The notes under the pieces are model-generated. The model saw only the letters and a program-made list of their open reading frames with translations, had not been told where the DNA came from and searched no databases. A stretch of 64,000 bases of DNA from Flavobacteriaceae bacterium UBA1682 (GTDB lineage: Bacteria; Bacteroidota; Bacteroidia; Flavobacteriales; Flavobacteriaceae): contig DCKE01000007.1 of assembly GCA_002320285.1 (NCBI GenBank), forward strand, positions 22,986 through 86,985, written 5' to 3'. The number at the start of each line of letters is the position of its first letter. Positions within the stretch are counted from its first letter, which is position 1. Shown here piece by piece: positions 1-8,712 of this stretch. The position numbers were made by a program, and so were the translations under genes.

Positions 1-1323
1 GGTGGCAAAAGTTCCATTAATCCCATCAACGGCATTCAACGGAAAATTTGCATGTGCAAAACTTTTAACCGTGGTTGCACAAATTTTATTATTCCCCAAA
101 AAGTGTACCCCTCCTTCATCTACAATAGGCGAACTGGAATCAGGACATGTTAAGAGAGAGCCTGCTCCGCCGAAACGTTCCACGCTATAAATCTGTAATG
201 GAGATGAAGCCAAATTAACCCCAACACCGGTGTTAACTATCACAGCAACCCTATCAAATGGCACACCTGGTCCATAAGGCAATGTGACTTTATTTCCCGT
301 TTGCAAAAGTGCCAATAAATCCAACCCATTGATAAGTCCACCTTGAAGCTTCGTAGCGAACACCTCCGTTATACCACTATATGCCTTAATCTCAAAGTTC
401 CCTAAAAGGTTTAAATCTAAAAGTCCTCCACCGCCAACTTGTAGTTCAATTTTAAAGTAATCTTGCGCACTTGATAGTTTATTAAAATAGAAATTTTGAG
501 AAACCGTTCCTGCCACTTGAACCGTACCGGGTTTTAAAGTTGAGAAATCCGTAGCAATACCATTAATCGCCTTTTGTGGCGTAGTAATCGCATCTGTCAA
601 ACTAACAGAGATACCAGTAGTCTCCCCAACGCCAGCAAAGATTGCTTGACCACATGTTCTTTCTGAAATTGTAAATGCATTATATACATTTAAAGTTAAA
701 TTACCCCCAACAGTAAGTACCCCTGGAGGGTACTTTAAAGTGATGCGAACCGAATTATAAACTGCTGTTGCTTCTGGAGTAATCGCTAAATAATAATTTC
801 CAGCTTTATCAAGCACCCATTTACTAACTATAGCTGAAGTAAGCTTTGTCCCTACTGCAGCTGCAGTTGTAGCAGAAGAATTCGTTGCACCTACATATAA
901 CTCGGGAATGAAAGAGGTTCCCATCAAGCCTAAAATATCACCCAAATTAACATTTACACCTGATTTTACCGGAGCGTCTACACGAATATATACGGTTTCT
1001 CCGGCTGCTCGATCGGTCGGGAATTTCAGTTGCAGAGAAGCATCACTACCACCAGTAATTATCCCAGCCACTCCCAGACCACGATCTGAAGTCATTACAG
1101 CAAACTCATCATCATTCCCTACCTCAGCTTTAGTTTGATTTGTAACACCTCCTGACCCAGGAGACAAAGTCCCTACCTGAGTTCGTATTGCCGTACTAGC
1201 CCAAGTAGCATAAGATTTCGTAATCTGTCCATAACTGGCTGATCCCAATAAGAAAACAAATAGGATAAGAAACAGTCCGAGGACTCTTCCTTTAAGAGTG
1301 GCTAAAGTACTAATTGATTTCAT
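1..1323 (-). CDS. Secreted surface/adhesin-like protein, N-terminal part (runs off left edge)
   Basis: The frame is open from an ATG at 1323 down to base 1 with no stop, giving about 441 residues of an incomplete protein. It begins with a signal peptide: a charged start, then hydrophobic LGLFLILFVFLLGSASYGQ. The mature part is rich in Thr, Ser, Gly and Val and looks like repeated beta-strands, with few charges and scattered Cys. No enzymatic motif is visible. Secreted proteins of this composition in Flavobacteriaceae are usually large T9SS-exported adhesins, often ending in a gliding-motility C-terminal domain, but that end lies outside the window. Function as an adhesin is inference; export is well supported. 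It is divergent from the enoyl-CoA hydratase gene and preceded by about 500 bases without genes. Confidence 0.75.
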   Translation of the reverse strand, partial: MKSISTLATLKGRVLGLFLILFVFLLGSASYGQITKSYATWASTAIRTQVGTLSPGSGGVTNQTKAEVGNDDEFAVMTSDRGLGVAGIITGGSDASLQLKFPTDRAAGETVYIRVDAPVKSGVNVNLGDILGLMGTSFIPELYVGATNSSATTAAAVGTKLTSAIVSKWVLDKAGNYYLAITPEATAVYNSVRITLKYPPGVLTVGGNLTLNVYNAFTISERTCGQAIFAGVGETTGISVSLTDAITTPQKAINGIATDFSTLKPGTVQVAGTVSQNFYFNKLSSAQDYFKIELQVGGGGLLDLNLLGNFEIKAYSGITEVFATKLQGGLINGLDLLALLQTGNKVTLPYGPGVPFDRVAVIVNTGVGVNLASSPLQIYSVERFGGAGSLLTCPDSSSPIVDEGGVHFLGNNKICATTVKSFAHANFPLNAVDGINGTFAT

Positions 1324-1833
1324 ATCGTTATTTTAAAAAAGGATCCCGTTCAAACATTTATACTTAAGATATTCTACATCTAATTAAAATAGCTTAGTAT
1401 CATTTAATCTCAAAAATAATACATTTTGTGATTAAAAAAAAGAAATAGTACGATTTTTGAAATTATTTAATCGCAAATAGAGGTTTTAAAAGCATTTAAA
1501 ATCTAAAATCACTACCATAATCGCAATTTATATTACAAATACAACCGCCTAATCCAATTATTGAAAATAAAAACGTCCATTCTTCCTATAAAATGGAAAA
1601 ATTAAATACTTCCTCTTTTTACAGTAAAAATAAATGACTCATTAACAAGGCTATACAAAACATACCTCATTTTGAGCCATCATATTAATTAATCAATAAA
1701 ATCGCAAATGGAGAATATTAAAGCCGCTTTAGGGTTATAGTATTGACAATATACCAACATCCTGTTTTCGATACAATTCGATCACGAACTCGCAGTTACC
1801 CATTTATTTTAATTATTTTTGACAAAAAAAAAC
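1324..1833. other. Gene-free AT-rich intergenic region
   Basis: About 510 bases between two divergent genes. No reading frame with protein-like composition is present. The short string AATCGCAA occurs several times in it (near 1470, 1520 and 1700), as often seen in AT-rich flavobacterial spacers. A TATTTTTG box at 1814-1821 is a likely -7 element for the enoyl-CoA hydratase. A similar TATTTTTG box can be read on the minus strand about 90 bases upstream of the adhesin start. Nothing else is recognised. Confidence 0.6.
1814..1821 (+). promoter_or_regulatory. Probable -7 promoter element (TATTTTTG)
   Basis: Matches the Bacteroidota -7 consensus TAnnTTTG and lies 12 nt before the ATG at 1834. 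No clear TTTG is seen at the -33 position. Its position would place the alternative TTG start at 1819 inside the promoter, which supports the ATG at 1834 as the real start. Confidence 0.45.
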
Positions 1834-2604
1834 ATGAATACCAATTATACTGAAGGTTCTATAGAAGTTACTAGAGAAGAACGCGTCGCTCGCATCACAT
1901 TTTTCCACCCTGCCAGCAATTCGTTCCCAAGCAGCTTACTTCACCAATTAAAAGACACTATAAACCGCTTAAGCGAAGATCCGCAGATCAATACCGTAAT
2001 TTTAGAGAGCAAGGGCGAGGGCGCTTTTTGTGCTGGAGCCTCTTTTGACGAATTACTTGCCATTGACGACACTGACCAAGGAACCGCTTTCTTTTCCGGT
2101 TTTGCCCTAGTGATCAACGCCATCAGAAAGAGCAAACAACTCTTCATCGGTAAAATTCACGGAAAAGCCGTAGGTGGAGGTGTCGGTCTAGCGGCAGCCT
2201 GTGATTATTGTTTTGCCACAGCAAACAGCTCAATCAAACTTTCGGAATTAGCTATTGGAATAGGTCCTTTTGTCATCGAACCAGTTGTTTCTAAAAAAAT
2301 CGGTAAAAATGCCTTTACGGAGATGTCTTTGGCCGCACACGAATGGAAAACAGCTAGTTGGGCTCTAGAAAAAGGACTCTATGCGCAACTTTGTACCACC
2401 ACAGAAGAATTAAACCAACATACCAACGCATTTGCACAACGCATTTCTCAATACAATCCAGAAGCCTTAATCGAAATGAAGAAGATTTTTTGGGAAGGAA
2501 CAGCACACTGGGAGCTGCTTTTGACAGAGAGAGCTGCGATTTCTGGCAAACTCGTTTTATCTGACTTTACCAAGAATGCCCTAAATCAGTTTAAGAAGAA
2601 ATAG
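1834..2604 (+). CDS. Enoyl-CoA hydratase/isomerase family protein
   Basis: A 256-residue crotonase-fold protein that would act on acyl-CoA thioesters by hydration or double-bond isomerisation in the cytoplasm. Visible motifs are the oxyanion-hole segments AFCAGASFDEL and GKAVGGGVGLAAACDY, followed by KLSELAIGIGPF, the usual place of the active-site acid. Length fits the family (about 255-265). An in-frame TTG at 1819 would add five residues, but a TATTTTTG promoter box covers it, so the ATG is chosen. The gene stands alone, with queD downstream under its own promoter. Substrate cannot be told from sequence; paaF/paaG-like or leucine-degradation roles are possible. Confidence 0.88.
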   Translation: MNTNYTEGSIEVTREERVARITFFHPASNSFPSSLLHQLKDTINRLSEDPQINTVILESKGEGAFCAGASFDELLAIDDTDQGTAFFSGFALVINAIRKSKQLFIGKIHGKAVGGGVGLAAACDYCFATANSSIKLSELAIGIGPFVIEPVVSKKIGKNAFTEMSLAAHEWKTASWALEKGLYAQLCTTTEELNQHTNAFAQRISQYNPEALIEMKKIFWEGTAHWELLLTERAAISGKLVLSDFTKNALNQFKKK

Positions 2605-2669
2605 CTATCCCTCACAAAATCAGCTGTATTTTACACAGTCTATTCCAAGGAGTAGTCCGATATTTTTAG

Positions 2670-2677
2670 TAAATTTG
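2670..2677 (+). promoter_or_regulatory. Probable -7 promoter element of queD (TAAATTTG)
   Basis: Exact TAnnTTTG match ending 14 nt before the queD ATG at 2692, which implies a very short leader. No convincing -33 TTTG is seen at the expected distance. Confidence 0.5.
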
Positions 2678-2691
2678 CAAAAAACAATATT

Positions 2692-3141
2692 ATGCCTAAA
2701 ATCAGAATCACCAAACAATTTACTTTTGAAACCGGTCATGCCCTATACGGCTACGATGGAAAATGTAGAAATGTACACGGACACAGCTATAAATTAGCCG
2801 TGACAGTCATTGGCTACCCTATTGAAGATCAGGATAACGTAAAATACGGTATGGTGATTGACTTTGGCGATTTAAAAAAAATTGTAAAAGAAGAGGTTGT
2901 AGACCAATTTGATCACGCTACCGTATTCAATCAAAACACCCCTCACGTGGATTTGGCAAAAGAATTAAAAGATCGCGGACACGACGTGATTTTAGTTGAT
3001 TATCAACCTACTAGCGAAAACATGGTGATTGATTTTGCAGCACGAATCAGTTCTCGTCTGCCACAAGAAATCGAATTGTATTCGTTGCGCCTCCAAGAAA
3101 CCGAGTCGTCTTATGCAGAATGGCATGCTTCCGATAATTAA
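2692..3141 (+). CDS. queD: 6-carboxytetrahydropterin synthase QueD
   Basis: A 149-residue member of the 6-pyruvoyl-tetrahydropterin synthase family. It converts 7,8-dihydroneopterin triphosphate to 6-carboxytetrahydropterin in the pathway to queuosine and 7-deazaguanines. Zinc ligands are visible as His16, His29 and His31 (within CRNVHGHSYK), and Cys25 is the catalytic thiol. The later DHATVFN and PTSENMVIDFA segments are also family hallmarks. lpxH starts 12 bases downstream, so the two are probably co-transcribed, although their pathways are unrelated. The Cys25 spacing fits QueD, but a role in another pterin route cannot be excluded. Confidence 0.93.
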   Translation: MPKIRITKQFTFETGHALYGYDGKCRNVHGHSYKLAVTVIGYPIEDQDNVKYGMVIDFGDLKKIVKEEVVDQFDHATVFNQNTPHVDLAKELKDRGHDVILVDYQPTSENMVIDFAARISSRLPQEIELYSLRLQETESSYAEWHASDN

Positions 3142-3153
3142 AAAAACACTCCT

Positions 3154-3915
3154 TTGAAAATTCAAATTCAAACCGACAAAAAGATTTTCTTCGCTTCTGA
3201 TCAACATTTCGGAGCTCCTACTTCAGAGAAAAGTTTACCCCGCGAGAAGAAATTTCTTCGCTGGTTAAATGAAAAGGAAACTGAAATGGGTGCTTTATTT
3301 ATTTTAGGGGATCTATTTGATTTCTGGTTTGAATATAAAACCGTTGTTCCTAAGGGATTTGTTCGCGTATTGGGAAAACTAGCACAGCTCAGAGACTCTG
3401 GAATTCCGATCTATTTCTTTGTCGGTAATCACGATTTGTGGATGGATGATTATTTTATCACCGAACTCGGCATTCCCGTTTTTCATCAACCTCAGGTTTT
3501 TGATATCAACGGCAAAACGTTCTTTATCGGTCATGGTGATGGACTAGGACCGGGAGATCACGGTTATAAGAGGATGAAAAAGGTGTTTACCAATCCGTTT
3601 TCAAAATGGTTGTTTCGTTGGCTACATCCCGATATCGGGGTGCGCTTGGGTCAATACTTATCCGTTAAAAACAAATTGATCTCTGGAGCAGAAGACGTGA
3701 CCTTTCTAGGAGAGGACAACGAATGGTTGGTGCTTTACTCCAAAAGAAAACTTCAAGAACAGCATTACGATTATTTTATCTTTGGTCATCGTCACTTACC
3801 TATGGATATTCAAGTAGGTCAAAACAGCCGCTATATCAATTTAGGTGACTGGATAAGCTATTTTACTTATGGTATGTATGATGGTACGTTTCATTTAGAG
3901 AAATACGAGTCTTAA
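3154..3915 (+). CDS. lpxH: UDP-2,3-diacylglucosamine diphosphatase LpxH
   Basis: A 253-residue calcineurin-like metallophosphoesterase that cleaves UDP-2,3-diacylglucosamine to lipid X and UMP in lipid A synthesis at the inner membrane face. The metal-binding motifs appear in order: SDQH (D16, H18), LGDLFDFW (about 51-58), GNHDLWM (91-97), GHGDG (about 127) and GHRHLP (about 210). The start is a TTG: no ATG is available before the first beta-strand, and the N-terminus MKIQIQTDKKIFFASDQHF fits the family. It lies 12 bases after queD. Its stop overlaps the stop of the convergent HTTM gene by three bases. Confidence 0.92.
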   Translation: MKIQIQTDKKIFFASDQHFGAPTSEKSLPREKKFLRWLNEKETEMGALFILGDLFDFWFEYKTVVPKGFVRVLGKLAQLRDSGIPIYFFVGNHDLWMDDYFITELGIPVFHQPQVFDINGKTFFIGHGDGLGPGDHGYKRMKKVFTNPFSKWLFRWLHPDIGVRLGQYLSVKNKLISGAEDVTFLGEDNEWLVLYSKRKLQEQHYDYFIFGHRHLPMDIQVGQNSRYINLGDWISYFTYGMYDGTFHLEKYES

Positions 3916-5234
3916 TTTTTAACCGCCAAGGGACTTTCGACTATCCATTCATTATGACCAAAATAGTTCCAATTCACGGCGGCTAAATCCACCGTTGGAT
4001 TAATAAAAACACTATATGGGCGTTGATTTATCGACACCCAACTATCCGCAAACACACTAACGTCTTGCCCGAGTTCAGCATACTCCTTTTTGATGTATTG
4101 CGCCATCTGCCAAATCATATCAGGAGAGGTTAATCTGGACTGCTGTTTTTGCTCTAAGCGCTCTTCCAGTTGGTACCTCCATCTTTCCCCAGTCGCTTTA
4201 TCTTCTACCGTATAATTGGTATATCCGCCGCGCTGACGCAGCATCATACGCCAACTCAACCGATGCCCCTCATCTGTCCAAAGTACATCACCAGGTATAA
4301 CCCAGTGCCTTAAAGGCAACAACAATTGAAACACCAGAAAAACCGTCAAAAAACTCATTATTCCCACAGGTATTTTTTCGGATGCCGTGGCATCCAGTTC
4401 CGCCACGGGTTTTTTCTTAAAAAACCTTTTCCTGATATCATCAGGATCATAGAAGAAAACCGCGAAGCTCAAAGCAAAATATGGAAAGACCCCAATGTGT
4501 AAGGTAAATGAATTGAAAAGATGAAAAACAAGTGAAATAATCACTGCGAAATTACGCGTCTTTTTCCAAAATAAAAGAGGCACAATCAAACCATCGAAGA
4601 GTATCCCAAGATAGGTTATCGACATATAAAACCACGGTTCAGCGAATATTTTCTTAAAGAATTCGGGCGAATTGGTCAGTCCGGCATAAAGATTTTTACT
4701 AAAAGTTCCATCAAGCCAATCCGGATAGAATTTGGCTACAGTGGCGTAAAAATACAAAATGGTGATTTGAATGATAAACAAATAAGAACAAGCGGCAAAC
4801 ATCGTCAATTTTTGGGTCACCCTACCCGATTTAACATCCAGCGACGCATATCTATGCGCAGGCATAAAACACATATACAAACAAATCAGTAGCATCAAAT
4901 AATAGTGATTATTATAAGATGTCTTTTGCATATAATAAACTCCAGCCCACAGCAATGTCAATAATATAATACTTAAACGATACCGATACCCCAACATCAC
5001 TCCAACAGCAGCCAATCCCATCACTATAAAATAGTAATACATTCCGTTACCCGGCAAGGGCTGTAACCACTCCATATAAATATGAGAAAAGGTCAATTGA
5101 GGTTCCACTAAATTTATACGAACCCAACCCGTAAAAATGGCTCCAAATGATTCACACACAAATATTAATCCAAAAAACATCCGGAATAAAATTAGCGGAG
5201 CATTGTCGATCTGTTGCGAAATTTTTTTAAACAT
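3912..5234 (-). CDS. HTTM-domain (vitamin K-dependent gamma-carboxylase-like) membrane protein
   Basis: A 440-residue polytopic membrane protein with about eight hydrophobic segments in residues 1-310, followed by a soluble C-terminal region of about 130 residues. The N-terminal pattern (APLILFRMFFGLIFVCES, then several Tyr/Trp-rich helices with FMPAHRYASLD) is that of the HTTM domain, homologous to vertebrate vitamin K-dependent gamma-glutamyl carboxylase. The substrates of bacterial members are generally unknown. The gene overlaps ribF by eight bases at its start, so translation is probably coupled, and converges on lpxH with overlapping stop codons. Carboxylase activity is not asserted; the family assignment is from pattern only. 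Confidence 0.8.
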   Translation of the reverse strand: MFKKISQQIDNAPLILFRMFFGLIFVCESFGAIFTGWVRINLVEPQLTFSHIYMEWLQPLPGNGMYYYFIVMGLAAVGVMLGYRYRLSIILLTLLWAGVYYMQKTSYNNHYYLMLLICLYMCFMPAHRYASLDVKSGRVTQKLTMFAACSYLFIIQITILYFYATVAKFYPDWLDGTFSKNLYAGLTNSPEFFKKIFAEPWFYMSITYLGILFDGLIVPLLFWKKTRNFAVIISLVFHLFNSFTLHIGVFPYFALSFAVFFYDPDDIRKRFFKKKPVAELDATASEKIPVGIMSFLTVFLVFQLLLPLRHWVIPGDVLWTDEGHRLSWRMMLRQRGGYTNYTVEDKATGERWRYQLEERLEQKQQSRLTSPDMIWQMAQYIKKEYAELGQDVSVFADSWVSINQRPYSVFINPTVDLAAVNWNYFGHNEWIVESPLAVKN

Positions 5235-6159
5235 GTTCTATAAAGTACTTTCTTGTTATTTGTTCATCTTCTCGAATTTTCTCAATTAACAAATCAAACT
5301 GATCAAATCGCATTTCATCCCGAATTCGTTCGTGAACTGAAATCTTTAAAACTTCTCCATATAAATCTCCGTCCCAATCTAAGAAATTAACTTCTATCGT
5401 ATACGGGTGATTCTCAAAAGTCGGATTTATTCCAATACTCATCATACCGGGTATCGTCTTTCCTTCTATTACTGATGTTACGATATAAATCCCGTTTTTA
5501 GGTATGAGTTTGTAACTTTCCGTGACTTCTAGGTTTGCCGTTGGATACCCTATAGTTCTACCCAATTTTTTACCAGAAACGACTATTCCTGAGAAAAAAT
5601 AATCATAGCCCAAATATTCATTTGCCATGGCGATATCTCCAATTTCTAGAGCTTTCCTAATTTTAGTTGAGCTAATTGAGACATGATCGATTTCCTGAGC
5701 AGATATCTCCTCCACTTCAAAATTATATTTTAATCCGAATCTTATTAAATCATGTATGTCCGCAGTTCTATTTTTTCCAAATCGATGATCATGGCCAATG
5801 ATAATCTTTCCAACGTTAAATTGCTTGACCAATATCTGTTCTACGAAATCGGCAGCACTTAATTGTGAAAAATCGGCATCAAATTTATGAACAACCAGAT
5901 TGTCTAAACCATAACGTTCCAGAAGTTCGATTTTCTCACTCATCGTGTTCAACAGCTTAATCGTATCATCTTGTTTTAAGACCATTCTGGGATGTGGAAA
6001 AAAAGTCAAAACCAGACTTTCTCCTCCCATAAGTTCACTAGCCGATACTAATTTACGAATAATCATTTGATGTCCCAAGTGCACCCCATCAAATGTCCCT
6101 AAAGTCACTATGGTTTTTTGTCGGGTATGAAAATTATATATAGAAGAAAACGTTTTCAA
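5227..6159 (-). CDS. ribF: Bifunctional riboflavin kinase / FAD synthetase RibF
   Basis: A 310-residue enzyme that phosphorylates riboflavin to FMN and adenylylates FMN to FAD. The N-terminal FMN adenylyltransferase domain shows GTFDGVHLGH at 21-30, the HxGH-type nucleotide motif, and IIGHDHRFGKNR near 120. The C-terminal flavokinase domain begins near 185 with GRTIGYPTANL and contains NGIYIV. Length is usual. It is the first gene of a two-gene unit with the HTTM protein, which overlaps it by eight bases. The pairing might suggest flavin need in the membrane protein, but this is only inference. Confidence 0.95.
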   Translation of the reverse strand: MKTFSSIYNFHTRQKTIVTLGTFDGVHLGHQMIIRKLVSASELMGGESLVLTFFPHPRMVLKQDDTIKLLNTMSEKIELLERYGLDNLVVHKFDADFSQLSAADFVEQILVKQFNVGKIIIGHDHRFGKNRTADIHDLIRFGLKYNFEVEEISAQEIDHVSISSTKIRKALEIGDIAMANEYLGYDYFFSGIVVSGKKLGRTIGYPTANLEVTESYKLIPKNGIYIVTSVIEGKTIPGMMSIGINPTFENHPYTIEVNFLDWDGDLYGEVLKISVHERIRDEMRFDQFDLLIEKIREDEQITRKYFIEHV

Positions 6160-6169
6160 TTTTTTTTAT

Positions 6170-6177
6170 CAAATTTA
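6170..6177 (-). promoter_or_regulatory. Probable -7 element of ribF (TAAATTTG on the minus strand)
   Basis: Read on the minus strand, TAAATTTG ends 10 nt before the ribF ATG at 6159. No clear -33 TTTG was found upstream, so only the -7 half is supported. Confidence 0.45.
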
Positions 6178-6325
6178 GTGTTTCCTAATTTAAGATTAAA
6201 AAAGAATAAAAGAAAAATTGACTATATTTCCCCTATTAGGCAATAAGTAACTTCTCATAAGTCTTTTAAATAGCGCTTTATCGTCTTTTTCAACAGTAAA
6301 AACGTCTTACTTTAAAAAAAAAAGA

Positions 6326-6333
6326 TACATTTG
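6326..6333 (+). promoter_or_regulatory. Probable -7 element of the metalloprotease gene (TACATTTG)
   Basis: TAnnTTTG match 32 nt upstream of the ATG at 6366, just after an A-tract. The -33 half is not evident. Confidence 0.4.
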
Positions 6334-6365
6334 TTTGTTACAAACATAAAAACCAACCATCAATT

Positions 6366-8612
6366 ATGAAAAACAAGCACCTTTGGAGTGTTTTGCTTCT
6401 TGTATTCGTAACTTTTTACGCAAATGCACAAAACCGTGCTTGGAAAAGCATTTCACAAAAAGAGCTATCTACCTTTGAAAGAGTTGAACGCAGTTCGGTA
6501 CCAAGTGATTATAGCATTTTTCAGCTTGATTTAAAAAAACTAGCTCAGATTATAGAGCAAGCTCCCTTAGAAGGATCTAACTCAAGCACAAATATCATCA
6601 CCTCCTTCCCGGATTCGAACGGAAATATGGAACGTTTTGAAATTTTTAAAGCTCCGCTGATGTCTGTTGCACTTTCAAAAAAATATCCGCAAATCAATTC
6701 TTATATTGGTAAAAGCTTAGAGAATGTTAGTACAACGATACGTTTTAGCATAACATCTTTCGGCTTACAAGCCGTAAAATACTCCGATGAAACAGGCATT
6801 ACTTATATCGATTCCTACACAAAGGACCAAAAAAACTATATGGTTTACAATCGTGAATCCTTAGCAGAACATCCTGGAATCAACTGTTTGGTAGACGATA
6901 GTTATCTTCCCAACAATACTGATATAGCTACTATCACATCAAAAAAACTCGCTCAAACCGCAGCACGTACCTTTAGAGAATATCGCTTAGCCATGGCATG
7001 TACCATTGAATATGCCAAATTTCATCTTGACCAAGCTCTTGCATCCGGTATACCATTACCAGACGAACAGTCAAAAAAGGCGGTTGTATTGTCAGCTATG
7101 GTAGCCACCATGACACGAGTAAATTTTATCTACGAAAGAGACTTGTCAATTCGCATGATATTAGTAGACAATAACGACGAACTAATCTTCATCGATACCG
7201 ATGAGTTTAATAACAACAATGCCAATCAATTAATTTCACAAAGTCAAAAGGTTATTGACAAGACCATCGGAAATACCAACTATGATATCGGCCACACGGT
7301 TAGTACTGGAGGCGGTGGACTTGCACAACTTCAAACACCTTGCAATCCTTTTACTAAGGCTATGGGAATCACGGGCTCGCCAAACCCGATAGGCGACCCC
7401 TTTGACGTTGATTTTGTAGCTCATGAAATGGGGCATCAATTTGGAGCAGCTCATACTTTTAACAGCAATTGTAATGGTAATATCATGCCTGACACCGCTG
7501 TAGAACCGGGCAGCGGAAGTACTATTATGGGATATGCTGGCGTGTGTTCACCCAATGTTCAAGCCAATTCTGATCCGTTTTTTCACTCGGTAAGCATCGA
7601 TCAAATCAACAATTTTATCATCAACAAAGGAAACTGCTCTGTCAATACAAATAAAACTACTTCAACAATTTCGATTGACGCAGGAACAAACTATACCATT
7701 CCCAAGAGCACGCCTTTTAAACTAACCGCAACCAATCCCGGCTTAGAAACAGCGAACTTCACCTACTCATGGGAACAAATAGACAAGGAGTCTTCTGTCC
7801 AACCTCCTATATCGACGAACACAGGCGGTCCTCAATTCAGAGTTTTTAAACCCACAAAAGATTTAGTCCGATATTTTCCTCAATTTGAAACTGTTCTAAA
7901 CGGCACTGTTTCAAATTGGGAAGTACTTCCATCAACAGCAAGAACTTTAAATTTTAATGTAATTGCAAGGGATAACAATATAGAATTGGGCGGTCAAACT
8001 GCTATTGACAATACTCAAATAACCGTTTCAAATGCCGGTCCGTTCTTAGTGACATACCCCAATTCAGTCGACGAAAAATGGACAGCAAAGTCTTCCCAAA
8101 CCGTTACCTGGAATGTAGCAGGTACAACGGCAAATGGCATCAATACGAATCTAGTAAATATTTTATTTTCTGCAGATAATGGACAAACCTTTACTACTAT
8201 TAAAGCCAATACTCCTAATGATGGTAATGAATCCATCGTTGTTCCGGATTATTCGTCAACTAACTGTAGAATTCTAATTGAAGCTGTCGGAAATATATAT
8301 TATACCGTTTCAAAAGAATTCACAATCACTGGAGGTACAACTGTAAGTACGGAAAACTTTGGTCTTAATGATTTTGCTATATACCCTAATCCAACTAATG
8401 ATTTAGTCAACATACAATTTGAATCGCAATCTACAGCTGATATTAGCGTTTCAATTCATGATTTACGAGGTAGACTTATTTTTACTCAATCTTACAAAAA
8501 TACTGGTAAGTTTGAACAAGAAATCAGTCTTGGCAATACGCAATCAGGAATTTACATGGTAACAGTTATGGATGGTAGCCGCAAAGAAGTCAAAAAACTT
8601 TTAAAGAAATAA
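6366..8612 (+). CDS. Secreted M12B-type (reprolysin-like) metalloprotease with T9SS type A sorting domain
   Basis: A 748-residue exported zinc protease. Residues 1-21 form a signal peptide ending YANAQ. The catalytic domain carries HEMGHQFGAAH at 353-363, the extended HExxHxxGxxH motif of metzincins, with SGSTIMGYAG about 30 residues later as a Met-turn. The C-terminal 75 residues (from DFAIYPNPTNDLVNIQF to KEVKKLLKK) are a type A T9SS sorting domain, which directs the protein through the outer membrane to the surface or medium. Between them lie PKD/Ig-like beta regions. The family is well known in marine and soil flavobacteria for protein degradation. The gene stands alone and ends in a clear terminator. 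Confidence 0.92.
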   Translation: MKNKHLWSVLLLVFVTFYANAQNRAWKSISQKELSTFERVERSSVPSDYSIFQLDLKKLAQIIEQAPLEGSNSSTNIITSFPDSNGNMERFEIFKAPLMSVALSKKYPQINSYIGKSLENVSTTIRFSITSFGLQAVKYSDETGITYIDSYTKDQKNYMVYNRESLAEHPGINCLVDDSYLPNNTDIATITSKKLAQTAARTFREYRLAMACTIEYAKFHLDQALASGIPLPDEQSKKAVVLSAMVATMTRVNFIYERDLSIRMILVDNNDELIFIDTDEFNNNNANQLISQSQKVIDKTIGNTNYDIGHTVSTGGGGLAQLQTPCNPFTKAMGITGSPNPIGDPFDVDFVAHEMGHQFGAAHTFNSNCNGNIMPDTAVEPGSGSTIMGYAGVCSPNVQANSDPFFHSVSIDQINNFIINKGNCSVNTNKTTSTISIDAGTNYTIPKSTPFKLTATNPGLETANFTYSWEQIDKESSVQPPISTNTGGPQFRVFKPTKDLVRYFPQFETVLNGTVSNWEVLPSTARTLNFNVIARDNNIELGGQTAIDNTQITVSNAGPFLVTYPNSVDEKWTAKSSQTVTWNVAGTTANGINTNLVNILFSADNGQTFTTIKANTPNDGNESIVVPDYSSTNCRILIEAVGNIYYTVSKEFTITGGTTVSTENFGLNDFAIYPNPTNDLVNIQFESQSTADISVSIHDLRGRLIFTQSYKNTGKFEQEISLGNTQSGIYMVTVMDGSRKEVKKLLKK

Positions 8613-8634
8613 TACGATTACTCAGTTTAGTGAG

Positions 8635-8661
8635 GGCGGTCTAATAGACCGCCTTTTTTTT
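8635..8661 (+). terminator. Rho-independent terminator
   Basis: Perfect 7-8 bp stem (GGCGGTC / GACCGCC) with a short loop, followed by eight T residues, 23 bases after the metalloprotease stop. Confidence 0.92.
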
Positions 8662-8690
8662 GTAGCTTCGCATGTTATTTAATATTTTTG
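8659..8690 (+). promoter_or_regulatory. Promoter of the DNase I-like gene
   Basis: TTTG at 8659-8662 and TATTTTTG at 8683-8690, separated by 20 nt, match the Bacteroidota sigma-A consensus. The -33 box overlaps the U-tract of the preceding terminator. The ATG follows at 8713. Confidence 0.65.
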
Positions 8691-8712
8691 AATCCACAAC
8701 TTTCAAAACCAT

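Noticed and set aside
2358..2564. Small plus-strand frame inside the enoyl-CoA hydratase gene
   Set aside because: Overlaps the hydratase in another frame and shows no features of its own.
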